A stretch of 64,000 nucleotides of DNA from Podocnemis expansa (Eukaryota; Chordata; Testudines; Podocnemididae), in the NCBI GenBank assembly GCA_007922195.1, contig ML681964.1:3514325-3578324 (forward strand). The letters run 5' to 3'. The translations under genes were made by a program, and so were the position numbers. Under the pieces are notes generated by a model that was not told where the DNA came from, made no database searches, and worked only from the letters and a program-made list of their open reading frames with translations. Below, piece after piece: positions 33,905 through 46,214 of the stretch. Within the stretch, counting starts at the first letter, position 1, and every line of letters starts with the position of its first letter.

Positions 33905-36000
33905 TTAAGGAGTGGAGAGACTCGTCTGTTTTTTCAGCAAATGGTTTTGGACCCTCAAAAGGGAGGTCTTTCTACAGTTGTCTGGACTTCTTTGGGCAAG
34001 CCAGAAAGGTGCAGCCATAAGGCCTTTTGCATGATATGGATTGGCCATCAAGTATGTTGCAGCAGAATCTAGAGAGACCTGTAATGCTGTTTGGGTGATA
34101 AAGTGTCCTTCAGTGATTTTAGCTTTATATTGTTCTCTCTTTTCCTCTGCTATGTTATCAATAAAGCTCCCCAATTTGGAAAGAATCACATGCATACATT
34201 TTGTAAAAGTGCTTTGTCACTGACTATGCAAAATTGCAGTGAAGCCAAGGAACAAACTTTACATCCAAAGAGGTCTCACCACTTTCAGTCTTTATCATAT
34301 GGTGGTGTTCTGGCATAATACGCCTCAACTTTTTGAATGACAGTCTGGATGACAAGTGAGTTTGGTGTGGGGTGAGAGAAAAGGAATTCATTACCCTTTG
34401 GGAGAATATATTGTTTCTTGTTGGAACATTCACATAGAGGTGGTATTGTGTGGCATGTGTTTTCCAAATGTTCTTTGCAGGATCCAGAATTTCACTGTTG
34501 ATTCGTAATGCTATTTTCAATGATGTAGCTGTCTGAAGGATGTCATGTAGTTTATGTTTTGCCCCTGGGACCTCTTCTAGGGATATTTCCAGTGCTTCAG
34601 AGACTCTTTTAACTATGTCCTAAAATTGCCTAAAATTGTCCCCAGTTTGGGTTTGGGGAGGCATAATGTCAGTGAAGGACAAAGAGTTCTAGAGGGGGGA
34701 TGTCCCCTGGGTCAGAGAATATGCCTGATTCCTCTGCTGCATCTCCTTTGGAGGGAGGTGGAGCAATGCATGCTGAAGGTGATTGTATTGCCCTTAATCT
34801 TCATGGGCTTGTTGCTTTTGAATGTTGGGACCTGTAAAAAGTCCATGAGTCCCAGTATTGGAACTGGGGCAGAAGGACTTCAGAAGTGGCATCCATGGGT
34901 ATCCATACCAAGTTGGTGGTTGTGGTGCTGATTAGTGTGATGGACCTGGTTTAGGGTTTTGCACCAGAGAGAAGTAGTGTGGAGTGTGCAGCTGCCTTCT
35001 TCCAGTTCATTGTCATCACTATAGAATGTTTGTCTCTCTATTGGATTTGTCAGGAGATGAGCTGGAACTGAACAAAATGGTGTAATATTGGTACCAAAAA
35101 GGAAGTACTCAAAAGTATCTGAAACTATGAGATTCCCTGACACAGGTACTGTTATGGTATCAAGGGCACTGGGACCAGTGTGGGATAGTTTGGCACCTTT
35201 GATGTCTGCTTATGTAGTACCAGCTGCAATAGTGGCATAGTTTGTGTGACTGCAGCAGGTGGTGGTGCCAGCTGGCTTCTTATCCTTTTAGATGCCATGG
35301 CCATACATTAGTTGAGTTTGCCCCATTGGGATCTATAGCTCTATGGGTATTTGTGACAGTTGATGGTGCTGCAGACTTCGAGTATGAAGTGCTCAGTGAC
35401 GATGGTACCAGCTCTTTTGCTGCAGCTGAGGGGCATTTATTCTTAGCTACTTCCCTCTCTGGAGACCCTGCAGAGCACTTTTTGTTTTCTGCCTGGACTC
35501 CCTGATATCTGTCTTTTGCTGTCAGCCAAGTGTTGGAGGCTACCTGTTTGGAGGTCAAAGAAGGTTTCAATGATGTCTCCACTGAAAACAGTTTTAACTG
35601 CAAGTCTCTCACCATCCTTGTCCTCACTTTCAAGTTGTGACAGTAGGAGCACTTATCAGGTATATGTGATTCCCTGAGACAATGGATGCGCAGAGAGTGT
35701 CCATCAGAGAGAGGGATCAAGAATCTGTAAGTCAGGGAGCATTTACAGCCAGGGGAGCCAGGCGAGCTCAGGTTTTTCCTATATTTCTTGTGTCCTTATC
35801 TAACTATCCTAGTAGTAAAAGATAGGGTGGGAAGGTAGGGAAGAAAAGAAGGAGTTGGCTTTTGTTTTTGTTTTTAAAGGCAAGGGAAAAGACAAACCAT
35901 TTTTATAGGTGAGGAGCTAACTGCTATACCTAAAGAAGAAACAAACTAGCTACAGATAAAGGAGGCGCTGCTTAAGGCTCTGTCTGAAGCTGTGGGTGGT
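33905..36000 (-). pseudogene. DIRS gag-like region, broken
   Basis: The 5' part of the element. 35720-35280 has 'SDGHSLRIHCLRESHIPDKC' followed by SYCHNLKVRTR, the His/Cys motif typical of the DIRS gag-like protein, then a Ser/Lys-rich tail. 35143-34880, 34520-34224 and 34195-33905 follow in broken frames. The last has 'ALQVSLDSAATYL' and 'GLMAAPFWLAQRSP', matching the C-terminal helical part. Several stops and frame changes make it non-functional. Confidence 0.7.
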
Positions 36001-36184
36001 AGAGAGGGAACTGAGGGACAGTTGATAGCATAGTGTTGTTTAATGACCAATCACACAGTGCAAGATGGTGATGACACGCATGTGACACAACCAGGCACTG
36101 CCACCAAAAATCTCCAATCTTGCACACAGGGAGCTCAGACACCTACAGTGGAGCACCCGCAGGGACACTCCTCGAAGAATAATA

Positions 36185-37437
36185 ATGTATTCAGTTGCTG
36201 AGCTTACCAGGCTCTTACCAGGGTTTCACATGTTCTGCGTCAAACTGTACCTAAAATGCAGCACATGATCCCTTGCTTTACATAGAATTCTAATAGTCCA
36301 GAATGGAAACTCTGTAGCTGCAGCTCTAAGTTTTAAAAAATTGAGATTTTAACTTGCTTAAATATGAAAAATTAAGCACTCATCATGGTAGTCCCTTTAT
36401 TATTTTTATATTAAATTAAATTCATTTTATTTTGCTCTTACATTTTCTGTTTTCAATATGCTGAAAAAAATTGCATTAACAATGCATAACTGCATATAAT
36501 TTGCACATAGGAATTTTTCTAAATCATTATTTTTTGGAGTCTTACTTCTGATTTTTGAACACTTGGCATGGAGAATACTGAAAAGTGTGCATGGCATGAA
36601 AGCTGCAAAGTCGTCATGTTCTTGTCAAAACCTGAAGTCTGACCTGACCATTGTGCAAGGGTTCATGCAGAAACTAAAAGGTGGATGGTATAATCTTATT
36701 GTCAAACTCCAATTAACCTGTGATTTTACAACTATGGAATTTCTTCCATTTCTTGCAATTTGGAATATCGGGGTGGGGGAGGGAACATGAAGGAAATAAA
36801 GCCAAAATTTTCAATGTGGATGTCTAAAGTTAGGCTGCTGTATCTATATCCTAGATCTATATTTAGGAATATCAATAAAAGTGGCCTGAATTTGAAGTAC
36901 ACTGACCATTATATCTTTCACTGACTTGACTGACATTTCAATAGCTCTAGAGAAGGTATTAAACAATGGTCCCTATTTAACTTCCATTGATGCTAATGGA
37001 GATCTTTCCACCGATTTCAGCGTGCACTCAATCACAACAATTTAAGTCTGGCAGACACAGGATCTTCGATTGTAAATGCCATTGTGCAGGGCCTTCAGGT
37101 CTGATGTTAATATCACCTGTACCAGCTAAATACAGTTGTAACTCCATTGATTTCAGTGGCAATACTCCTGCATTACACTAGAGTAAGTGAGGTCAGAATA
37201 CTTGTCTACCTATCTCTCTCGAAAGCACCTATTACCTGCTACCTTTTAGGTGCTATAAAAGTCCTGACTAATATTTTAATTGCTTCCAGAACCTTCCACT
37301 ATAAAAAAGCCTTTGACTTTCTGAGGTCACAGATCCTGTTTACTCTGAAATGTGATAATCTACTTGATTTACTAAAGAAAGAAATGCTTTACAGTGAAAT
37401 TATTTCTAGATAGTTTAAAAGAAGAGAAAAAGGGGAT
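36185..37437. other. Unassigned DNA with ancient repeat pieces
   Basis: No gene recognised. About 36800-36905 has 'CCAAAATTTTCAATGTGGAT', 'GTCTAAAGTTAGGCTGC' and about 37120-37190 has 'TGTAACTCCATTGATTTCAG' and 'TGGCAATACTCCTGCATTAC', both parts of the dispersed palindromic sauropsid repeats. The rest is unique AT-rich sequence. Confidence 0.45.
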
Positions 37438-37867
37438 ATATAAAGCAGGGGTAGGTAATTATTGCACAGGGGACATTCCACAAATTTGGTAAATTGCTGA
37501 GGGCCTGGGCCGTTTCTGTCCTCTGGTCATGTAACCAAAAGCAGGAAGTTCAAGAAGCGACCAGCCAAGAAATTGTGCCGCCTGACTCTCCAGTTACCTT
37601 GCCAACTGGAGCACTGGAGAACTTAATGATTCTCTGCTGGTCACTTCCTTAACTTCCTACTTCCAGCCACATGACCAGAAGTGGAAAGTCTGGGTCACGA
37701 TCAGTCAAAAGCTACCTGATGCTCCAGGGTAGCTTAAGCAGAACATCAGCAAAACAGAAGCAACAGACTGGGTGGCCTGCTTGTGCCCCAGCATGCAGTC
37801 CAGACAGACATTTTAGATGGGCAGGATCTGGCCCGCAGTTTGTATTTTGCTTATCCCTGATATAAAG
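37438..37867. mobile_element. Non-autonomous hAT with exact 8-bp TSD
   Basis: The element at 37446-37859 is 414 bp. The ends CAGGGGTAGGTAATTATTG and 'TTTGTATTTTGCTTATCCCTG' (one base over a TIR) are imperfect inverted repeats. ATATAAAG is duplicated exactly at 37438-37445 and 37860-37867. No transposase frame. The interior 'GGATCTGGCCCGCAGTTTG' is typical of the CAGGGGTGGGCAAA group of vertebrate hAT MITEs. Confidence 0.88.
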
Positions 37868-38032
37868 ATATATACAGAGATACAGTTGATGGCATTTATC
37901 ATTACAGAAAATCTTCTCACTTGGAGCTTTCTTGGACAAAAGACCTACAGTATGAGGTCTGTCAAAGAAAATTCTAGATGAGATTTTCTTCAATGATAAA
38001 CACCATCAGCTGTTACCTCTGTATATGTCTTT

Positions 38033-38115
38033 ATATTAGAGGTGGGCAAAATATGGCCCGTGGACCCACTCCTGGACTGCCACCTTGTGTCAAGTCTGGC
38101 ATGTCACCCTGTATG
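38033..38115. mobile_element. hAT left-end fragment
   Basis: 'AGAGGTGGGCAAAATATGGC', 'CCGTGGACCC' matches the left terminus of the same hAT group as 37446-37859 (CAGGGGTGGGCAAA...). No right terminus is visible. Probably a truncated copy. Confidence 0.55.
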
Positions 38116-39060
38116 CCTCCAGAACTGCAGGTACGTCCTGGACGAAAGGATTAAATTGAGCACCTGACCTGAATGACAGCTACTGTGGTAATGGAGTTAC
38201 TATGGGAAAGTCTCACTATCCTGTAAATAAGATTCTCACTAAAGTTATGTTATCTTCCTTTCTCTCTGTCTTCCCCTCCTATATAAGGCCCTGGATGGAA
38301 CTTTTTTTTTTCTCCCTCCTCCCTGCTTATTAAGGACTGCAAAGTAATTTTTGTTATAGAAAATAATGAGTTTGAAGGTAAATTGTCTATGCAATATATA
38401 CAAAACCTGTGAACAGTAGACAGGGCAGAGATCATTCCATTCACCACATTCTTCTTAATATTAATTATTTAAGTATCAATGTAACCAAGTCAGGGTCTCT
38501 GAGAAGTTGTTGAAAATGTAAGCGTTTGCATATTTCAAGCATAAAAGTATTGTTAAGCCCTCTCCTCCTTGCTCACTCATGGAATCAAAGCAGACCAAGC
38601 AGGCAATAAAGGGTAACATTCAACCCAAACTCTCTCTGGGATAGCCTGGTTTGTTTTCTAACGCCTCCTTTGTCTCAGTTTGCCCTAACGGGCTTTCAGT
38701 GTGTCTTTTATATAGCTAATCCCACAAACTTTTCCTCCCACAGCTCCCCACCCATCCAACATGCAATTTATATCAACCTCTACCTCCCCAAACAAACCCA
38801 TTTCATGATCTTCCCTATAAACAATCCCATGAATCATCCTGACACAATTACCCCTCCAAACTCTCCCTTCCACTCTTCAAATGCCCACATCTCTGCCATT
38901 GTTCACCATCCCCCATATCCGATTCTTTTTAAAAGCTCCCCATTGCCCACCATTCACAAACCACTTCTCCCCCACACCAAACTCCCCCTTCCACCTTCCC
39001 CCAAGGCCCTTCTGTTGCCCCCAGTACTCAAGCCCATCTACCCTACAACTCAATCCAAAT
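38116..39060. other. Unassigned DNA, C-rich on plus strand
   Basis: No element recognised. 38670-39060 is a low-complexity C/A/T-rich stretch that stays open by composition (for example 38670-39086) but has no domain. Confidence 0.4.
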
Positions 39061-39061
39061 G

Positions 39062-39604
39062 CTCCCAACCAGAGATTAAAGTATAATTTGGGGGGCCCTT
39101 GAACGTTCCTGTGTGGGACGCCCCCTGGCCCCAGCTCCTGCCCCCCCACATGCCAACACCCCACCCCAGTCCCCCAATACCCTCCCCCCAGCACAAGCTG
39201 GGCCACTCCTGCACTTACGTGTGGCAGTGTGGCAGGGGAGGGGGGCTTGTAGGCCCCAGGCTGGGTGGCAGTGTGGCTGGGGAGGAGGCTGCAGGCCTCA
39301 GGTTGGGGCGGGGCTTGAGCCCCCTAGCAACACCTCTGGCCCCTGCCCCTGCCTGCCAGAACGTGGCAGAATGCCGCTCCGGGGCCTGCTATTTTTAGGG
39401 GCCCAGTATTTGGGCCCTTAAAAATAGAAAATGGAACCGGAATCCTGCTTTCCAGGTCCTGCTATTTTTAATGGTGTGCCCCAGAACACAGCATTCTGGC
39501 TCCATTTTCTATTTTTAGGGGCTCCAGAACACTGAGCCCCAAAAATAGTGGACCCCTGAACTGCATTCCACTGTATTCTGGCTACTTGACCGCCTGTTCC
39601 CAAC
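39062..39604. mobile_element. GC-rich hAT, copy A (inverted relative to copy B)
   Basis: The element at 39070-39596 is 527 bp. The left end 'CAGAGATTAAAGTATAATTT' matches the right end of copy B (50765-51286) in reverse orientation. The right end 'GGCTACTTGACCGCCTG' is a decayed version of the copy B left end. CTCCCAAC (39062-39069) and TTCCCAAC (39597-39604) form an 8-bp TSD with one mismatch. The interior repeats a 'CTATTTTTAGGGGC' motif several times. No transposase. The more mutated ends suggest it is older than copy B. Confidence 0.8.
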
Positions 39605-42600
39605 TCCTGGTTGCACAAATCACCTTCCACTCACTTCCTCAACTGCTTCAGTCCTCTATGGTTTTCCCAAGAGTCCCTGCACAGGGCCCTTCAAACTTTT
39701 GGCACTGCCATCATCATCCTACCTTCACTTTGGAGCATTATGCAGGACTAGTGACTTATTGCTTTTCCCTTCCCACTCCTTGTCTGCTTTGAACAGTAAA
39801 GGCTAGCCCCTCTTCCCACCCTATTCAGAGGAGCCTGACATGGCAAACCTAAAAGGGATGGGACCCAACCTGTCAGGGTGAGAAACTGGGCACAGACTCA
39901 CCATTGCAGGATGAGTTGGAGTATAGGACAGACTAGCTCCCCAACTCCTTCCCCCTGGGCCTCCCCTGCACATGAGGTTGTGACAGAGGCAGCAACCCCT
40001 GGTCCAGCTCTATACATACCAGAGGATATAGTTTACTTAGACCCACCATCCAAGAATATTTTCACTAGCTGCATATTCCTATCTGAACTTTTTGTCTCCT
40101 AAGGTCCTTTTGCTGGGACTATGTCTCCTTATAGACTCGGTACACATGGATCTTTCCTTTTCAAAATCTCATACCTCTAAAGAGCATATTTCCTAGGTCC
40201 CCTTTCCTGTTTGCTCCCTAATCAGGTCCTGAGCTGCACTTTTCCACAGAAACTTCCTATCCCCTGGGAACTAGCTAAGTGAGACACCATAAATATTTGT
40301 TAAGTTCAGTTTTTCCTGAAGTAATTAACTGCCACCCAGTTACTCAGGCAATTAACTACTCACATTTGGATCTGGATTGGTTCATTCTCCTGAGTAGAAA
40401 CAGTCACAGGGGGCTGGGTGCCTGATCACCCTCATGGGCCATCTACCATGTGACAGTACCATAAATGTTTGTCAAATAGACAGTGGCATAGCTGCTGAAG
40501 GGTTGAAGCATTCAGATGATTTACATATTAAAGCTTTATTCATTTCTGAAGGAAGCCTCTCTGATACAATCATCAATTAAATCCATTCAAAACCCAGGCA
40601 TTTGCAGGACAAAAATTAAAGAACACTGTGAAGTTGAGGGTTGGTTGTTGGGTTTTTGTTCCCCGCCCCCCCAACACAGAATTATACAAATAGTAATTAG
40701 GAACAAAACTATGACCTGACTTGACACCATCTTTTTTCTTAATATGAATTTAACTGGATTATACATGCATAACTAATTGCTGTATCTGGTGACCCATGGT
40801 ATGAGTTCTGTATTACAAATGACCTTAGATGGAACTACACTGCTTACAAATGACTTGACATTTAATTAGTTTATATGATTAAATTATGTAAATATGTGTA
40901 AGTGATGGCCAAACAGTTTAAACTCATACTATTTTTGGTATTATTGGTAACATGACAATATTGTCAGTACTTCAGTACAAATTTTTTTTTTTTAATTCAC
41001 AGAAATGGTCATCCAAGTAAATTTAAATTGAAAAGAGCATCTTGGACTGATAGAGTGGGATAGTGCTATGTTTTCTCCATTCTAACTTCAATGATCAGTG
41101 AGTATCTACAAGAGAATGAGGTAAAACAAGTTTTTCTATGTTCAACTAAACAGTAAATGGTTTCCTTTTAAGATTTAAAATTCCATATTCTAAACTGTGA
41201 GCTTAGAACACTTCTAAATTGGGAGTTACACAAAGATTAATTAGTTTCAAAACAAGTCAGTCAAGAAAAAGTTTGGTCTCGGAAGTACTTAATTGGCCTA
41301 TCTTCATGTGAAATGGCTGTTTGCCCTTAAAAAACACCAAAATAGGCAGTGGAATAAATTAAGATGAATACTATGCATAGGCAGGTTTATTTAAAAAACA
41401 AAACAAAACAAAACAAAAACAAAACCACAAGGTCACACCATGATAAAATATTCTCCCAAGGTTCTAAGATGATATAGGAGATAACAGCAAGACCACATAC
41501 AACACATAGCAAGTAGAAAGCAGAAGCCATACTTACAACCAGAAAGTACCTACCAAACATTTTATTTTACTACTGCAGCTCTTCGCTATAGTATTTAAGT
41601 GTCTTCCACATAAAATCAATATCAATAGTGAAGTCCCTAGTAGACTTCATTGAGTATACGGCATTTTTTCCGTTCTGTGGTAAACACTCTACATGGGGAA
41701 GGCATTTTCTTTTGTGCTTTTAGATTTCTATTAATTTTTAAAATTTACTTGTTTATTCTTTGACACTTCATGATTTATTTGATGGGAGATGTTGGTATTG
41801 CAAGTGTCATTCTTATGATGTAAAAAAGGGCCCTTCTAAAAAGGAAGATTTTCAGCATTTTTCAGACAGTCAGGTTCTGGATTCAGCTGCTCTCCTCCAG
41901 ATGTTTGTTCTGTTAGCTGGATTCCCCCTGACCAAGGCCATACACTGTAGTGTGTTGTAATTCCAGGCATCTCTACAAAGAAACTCCTACAAACTGTGGA
42001 AGAAATGCTTGCTGTCTAGAGCAGTATGGCATCTGAGTGAAGCAGATCTAATGTCAGTTTTTTAGGCCAACTCTTGGGGACACAATTCATGCTGCCCTAT
42101 AGCTGAGAAGGTTTTAGAGTAGCAATGCCTAGGCTCTAAAGATGAAAAATGACAGAACTTTGAGATGGAAAAGCAAATAATTAAATGATCTAGCCACTGT
42201 GAGGATGTGTCTCCCTAGCTATGTTATTTCAGTGGCAACAAGGATTTATCAATCTGCAATTTCTTACTATTGAGTAATTTTCTAGCACAGAACATTAGGA
42301 TAGATTCCTCATTGAAATTTTTGGTGTTGAAGCATAAACCATCTCAGCACTCTGCAACCCCCTGGGTATCTCTCTTAACCTCAGATTTCTGATTTAGGTT
42401 TTATTTTATGCCTCACCTATCCTGACAAATGCACATGCACTGCTGCCCTATATGCCCAGATTCAGCAAGACACATGAGTACAGGAATAGTCCCTTTGACT
42501 TCAAACACCTTACTGAAGCTGAGTCTGGAAGCATTCATCAGCTCCTCCAAGTCAAAGAAGCGGATGCTCTCTACATTTAGTAGTCTAACTTCAATGTTAA

Positions 42601-44285
42601 AGAGCTTTCCCAAAGCAGAGTGGCAGCTATATAGGACTCGTCATCTTTAAAATGTTGTATAAGTATTTAATTAGCTAACTGTCTGTCTCAGCAGCCCTCC
42701 CATGGATACAGAATTACACATTACTTTCTAATGAGAAATAGCCATCCGAAATGGGCTTTGAAAATCCCACCCAAAATATACTTTTAAACTAATTATGATA
42801 AATTAAATATATTTTCAAGGACAAATTCAAAAAAATTGTACTGGTATAAATCCTACCTACTCAGTCATTGACTTCAATAAGAGAACACCAGAGTTAGGAT
42901 AGACCACCTTCAGGACTCTCAATCATAATATTACTTATTTTAAAAATTGAAAAGGCTATATGAGTAAATGCAAAGACAAGAAAGGTAGATTGGTGACTTT
43001 TTTTTTTTTTTTTTTTTTTGTTAAACACTCAAAAAATCCCATACAGTTGTGGTTAGAGTATCTGACAAATTTTACCAGTTCTTTTTACATTAAAATTCAT
43101 TATTTTAAAAAGACCCTAGAGGTAAACTCTATGAGCAGTTTATCACCATGTGAATATACTCTAACAGAAGAAATTTAGGACAATCTAGCTCATCTACAGA
43201 AATATCATTTTTAAATAAAATCCATTATTCATTATTAACAAAAAAATGGATAAGTCTGAGAAATAACACCCATCTTGCAGTTACATTCCTGATAGCAGTT
43301 GATATTCTTTGCAGGGTATTTTACAACCACATTAAAATGGGAAAGATAAGTGTATATATCCAATTTTTAGGATGTTTCTTCATGTTTATAGCCATCAAAC
43401 TAGAAACAACTAGAAACAAATATAAAGGAAAGCTACCTTAATATGTGACAAAGTAAAAAAAAAAAAAAAAAAAAAATCCAGGCACAGCCAGGAAATTCAA
43501 AGGCATAGTTGAGCTGAGACAAAAATCTGACCTATTATACCATGAAATTATACTACTACATGGTACAAAACATCCTGAGGATTCCAAATGTATGCCACCA
43601 TCAAGTAATCAAGATAAACAGCAACTAGTCACAGATCCTTTGATGGTGTAAATTGATGTAGCTCCACAGATGCAGACTATCTACTTACAACAGTCCCACT
43701 CTTTCTGAAGGGCTTCCTGTCTTTATCTTCTGCTACAGAGCCAGAGGGAGCACAAGTTAACAAACCACATTGCTAAAGCTAGCTGGAAGTTAATGATGCT
43801 AATACAAATGCAAGTAAACAAAAGGCACTGATTTTGTGTTCTGTTCTGGAGGGAAATGAAAATCAAGGCTTTCCAAATAGAAAAGACAATTTTTTAGGGA
43901 AATAAAATGTTTTCACACTTCCAATAGAGTATCAGAACCAAAGAAAATTCTGAAAACTATGAAAAGTGCTCAACAGTTTGTCATGCTAGGCATCCATGTG
44001 CAATTAATATACTTGGGAATGGAGTGTGGACAGGAAAGAAGGTACACAAATGGATTTGCTTCCATAAAGTGTACTCATATAAGTCTTGCAAGAGCAGGCT
44101 TCTTCTGCCTTACATTTAAAACAATATAACAATAATTCTGAACTACTAAATTCCCATCTTGATAGTAAAACCATAAGATCATATCTCAACAGCCCTTAAT
44201 CAGACAATTTCTCCCATCTATATTGATGGGAGCTTTTGCCGGAGTAGTTTCAGTCTTCCATTCCTATCGCATGAACACAGAACAT
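39605..44285. other. Unassigned DNA, mostly repeat-poor
   Basis: About 4.7 kb with no recognisable gene. It holds an (AAAC)n-like tract at about 41393-41426, a T22 run at 42998-43019 and an A22 run at 43455-43476. Near 40286 and 40457 the string ACCATAAAT(A/G)TTTGT(T/C)AA occurs twice in direct orientation about 170 bp apart, possibly an old TSD. About 42835-42905 resembles a piece of the ancient 'CATTGACTTCAAT' repeat. Confidence 0.4.
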
Positions 44286-44289
44286 TAAA

Positions 44290-45790
44290 TCCAGACCCAA
44301 GCTTGGATCATCGAGTCCAGTCTCATGATATCACAGGCAACCTTTTTACCTAACCTTATTCACAAACTTAGGCTCCATCTTCAATTCTGCAACCACTTTT
44401 CAACAAAGTAGCCAGGCAACCAACCTCACTCCTTTGATGGTGAGAAATAGTTTTCTAATAACCAGCTTTAATATACTCATGGCAATTTCATACCTATTAG
44501 TTCTGGTAACCACATTCTCTTTTAGCTTAATACCTTATCTTCTCCTCTAGTGCTCATGTCTCTGCTGTATTTATAGAGAGCCTTCATTTTGCTAGTCTAA
44601 ACAAGCCAAGTGTTATTAAGTCTTCTCTCGTAAGACTGGGTCTATCGTCCCCAATCATTCAGTTGGCACTTCTATGCACCTGTTCCATTTGAATTAATCT
44701 CTCTTAAACATGGGTGATTGTAACCATACACAGTATTCCAGATGAGGTTCTTCTAATAGATATAAGGCAGTACTAAAACCATTGTAGAAGGCACTGGTAA
44801 GGCCTCATCTGCCATATGTATTAGGACCACAGGCTCTCCTGACTAATATAGCCAGGTCTTTCTTCTCCTTCCTGTCTAAAAGATCAGACTGCAGTTTATA
44901 GCAGAAATTCTTATTATTCATCTTTAAGTGCAAAATCTTGTACTTTCAACTATTAACTTTCACCCTATTTCTATTACTTCAGTCCTCAATATTCTCTAAT
45001 ACTTCCAATATAATTTGCCTTAGCAGAACTTTTTATGTCTAATTTTGATGCATAAAATTCATGCTTATTTAAGCATTTTTCCAATATTTATAAATCTAAA
45101 TTTTCACTGCTGCACGAAATTATGAAGTTTACACTTTTTTATTTTATTGTTATTAATTTACATTTTTCAGAGTTGCATGAAATTATGGAAGGTGGTCAGG
45201 CAATAATTATTTAACAACAGAAGATACTAAGATTAAAAAAGTTCAAGTTTTATAACCATTAAAACACAAATTGTCAATATAACCTGCCAAATTATGCAAA
45301 CTGAACCATCCTGCAAACAAATTTTGATACATTCTCCAGAAGCATTTTTCTTAAATTGCCTCTCTGTAAATTCTGATTATCATCAATAGAAACATTTTTC
45401 ATGAGTTTGTGTGTACAAGTAAAATTGATATTTGCCACTAAAATCTAATCCTTTCAAATTTATGTATAATATTCCAATGCCCTTCTGTACTGAGAAAGTC
45501 TTCCAATTCTGGGTTACCAGAATATTTCATTAGTCCATTTCTACTTATTGTGCCAACATTATTAGTGAAGATATTTAATAAGATCAGTTACAAAACTGAT
45601 CTTTGAGGAACTTCATCTAGCAACCGCCCACCAGCCTGATTATTTTTCTTTCAGCACAACTCACCATCCTCTCCGTTTTAGCCAGTTCCTTATCTGCCTT
45701 GTAGTTCTTGTTCCAATATGCATCATCTTCAAATTATCAAATAATTTTCCATGCAATACCACATCAAATGTTTTACTGCGTATGAGGCAA
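44290..45790 (-). mobile_element. Old CR1 LINE, highly diverged
   Basis: The plus strand includes 'CACAGTATTCCAGATGAGGT', homologous to the same place in the young CR1 copies (26598-28115), 'AATCTTGTACTTTCAACTAT' and, at 45540-45790, 'GAAGATATTTAATAAGATCA', 'TTTGAGGAACTTCATCTAGC' and 'CCACATCAAATGTTTTACTG'. The order is collinear with CR1 ORF2 read from the 3' side. Frames are destroyed. Between about 45010 and 45490 an AT-rich segment with no CR1 resemblance appears inserted. Confidence 0.75.
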
Positions 45791-45839
45791 TCTGGTTTAT
45801 AGATGCATAATAGGCAGGAGGCTGCCAAAAGGGTTTTTT

Positions 45840-46210
45840 ATACTAAGTTAAGAATATAAGGAGGGCCATATTAGGCAAGACCAATGGTCCATCTAGTCCA
45901 GTAACCTGTGTTTCAACAGCAGCCAATGCCAGGTGCTTCAGAGGGAATGAATACAACACGTAATTAGCAAGTGATCCATCCTGTTGCCCATTCCCAGTTT
46001 CTTGTGAACAGCAATCACTGCCCAGTAGCCAGTGATGAACATATCCTCTACAAACTCACTTAGTTCTTTTTTAAACCCTGTTATAGTCTCAGCCTTCACA
46101 ACATCCTCTGGCTAGGAGTTCCACAGATTGAGTGTACATTTGATGAAGAAATATTTCCTTGTGTTCATTTTAAACCTTCTTCCTATTAAGTTTGTTGATT
46201 TTTTGTAGAA
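45840..46210 (-). mobile_element. CR1 LINE 3' part, intermediate-age subfamily
   Basis: 'AGGAGGGCCATATTAGGCAA', 'GACCAATGGTCCATCTAGTC', 'CAATGCCAGGTGCTTCAGAG' and 'CACAACATCCTCTGGCTAGG', 'AGTTCCACAGATTGAGTGTA' match the well-known 3' region of a second CR1 subfamily. It breaks off near 46200. It follows the old CR1 in the same orientation, so the two are separate insertions or a mosaic. Confidence 0.8.
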
Positions 46211-46214
46211 AAAA

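Larger units (their letters stand above)
30640..36179 (-). mobile_element. DIRS-type retrotransposon, nearly full length, inactive
   Basis: At the left, 30640-30704 starts 'GGTTACTCACCTTGGTGCAG', a typical vertebrate DIRS inverted terminal repeat. At the right, 36145-36179 ends with 'GTGGAGCACCCGCAGGGACA', 'CTCCTCGAAGAA'. Next to the left terminus, 30733-30769 is the reverse complement of the right terminus: this is the internal complementary region expected beside the 3' terminus. Inside, on the minus strand, the order is gag-like, RT, RNase H-like, then tyrosine recombinase. DIRS elements integrate with a tyrosine recombinase, leave no TSD, and none is seen. All frames are broken. Confidence 0.9.

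Noticed and set aside
34626..35505. Plus-strand frames at 34626-34931 and 35242-35505
   Set aside because: They are antisense to the DIRS gag-like region, whose motifs are on the minus strand.
38670..39086. 138-residue Pro/His-rich frame
   Set aside because: C/A-rich low-complexity DNA. The opposite strand is equally open and no domain is recognised.
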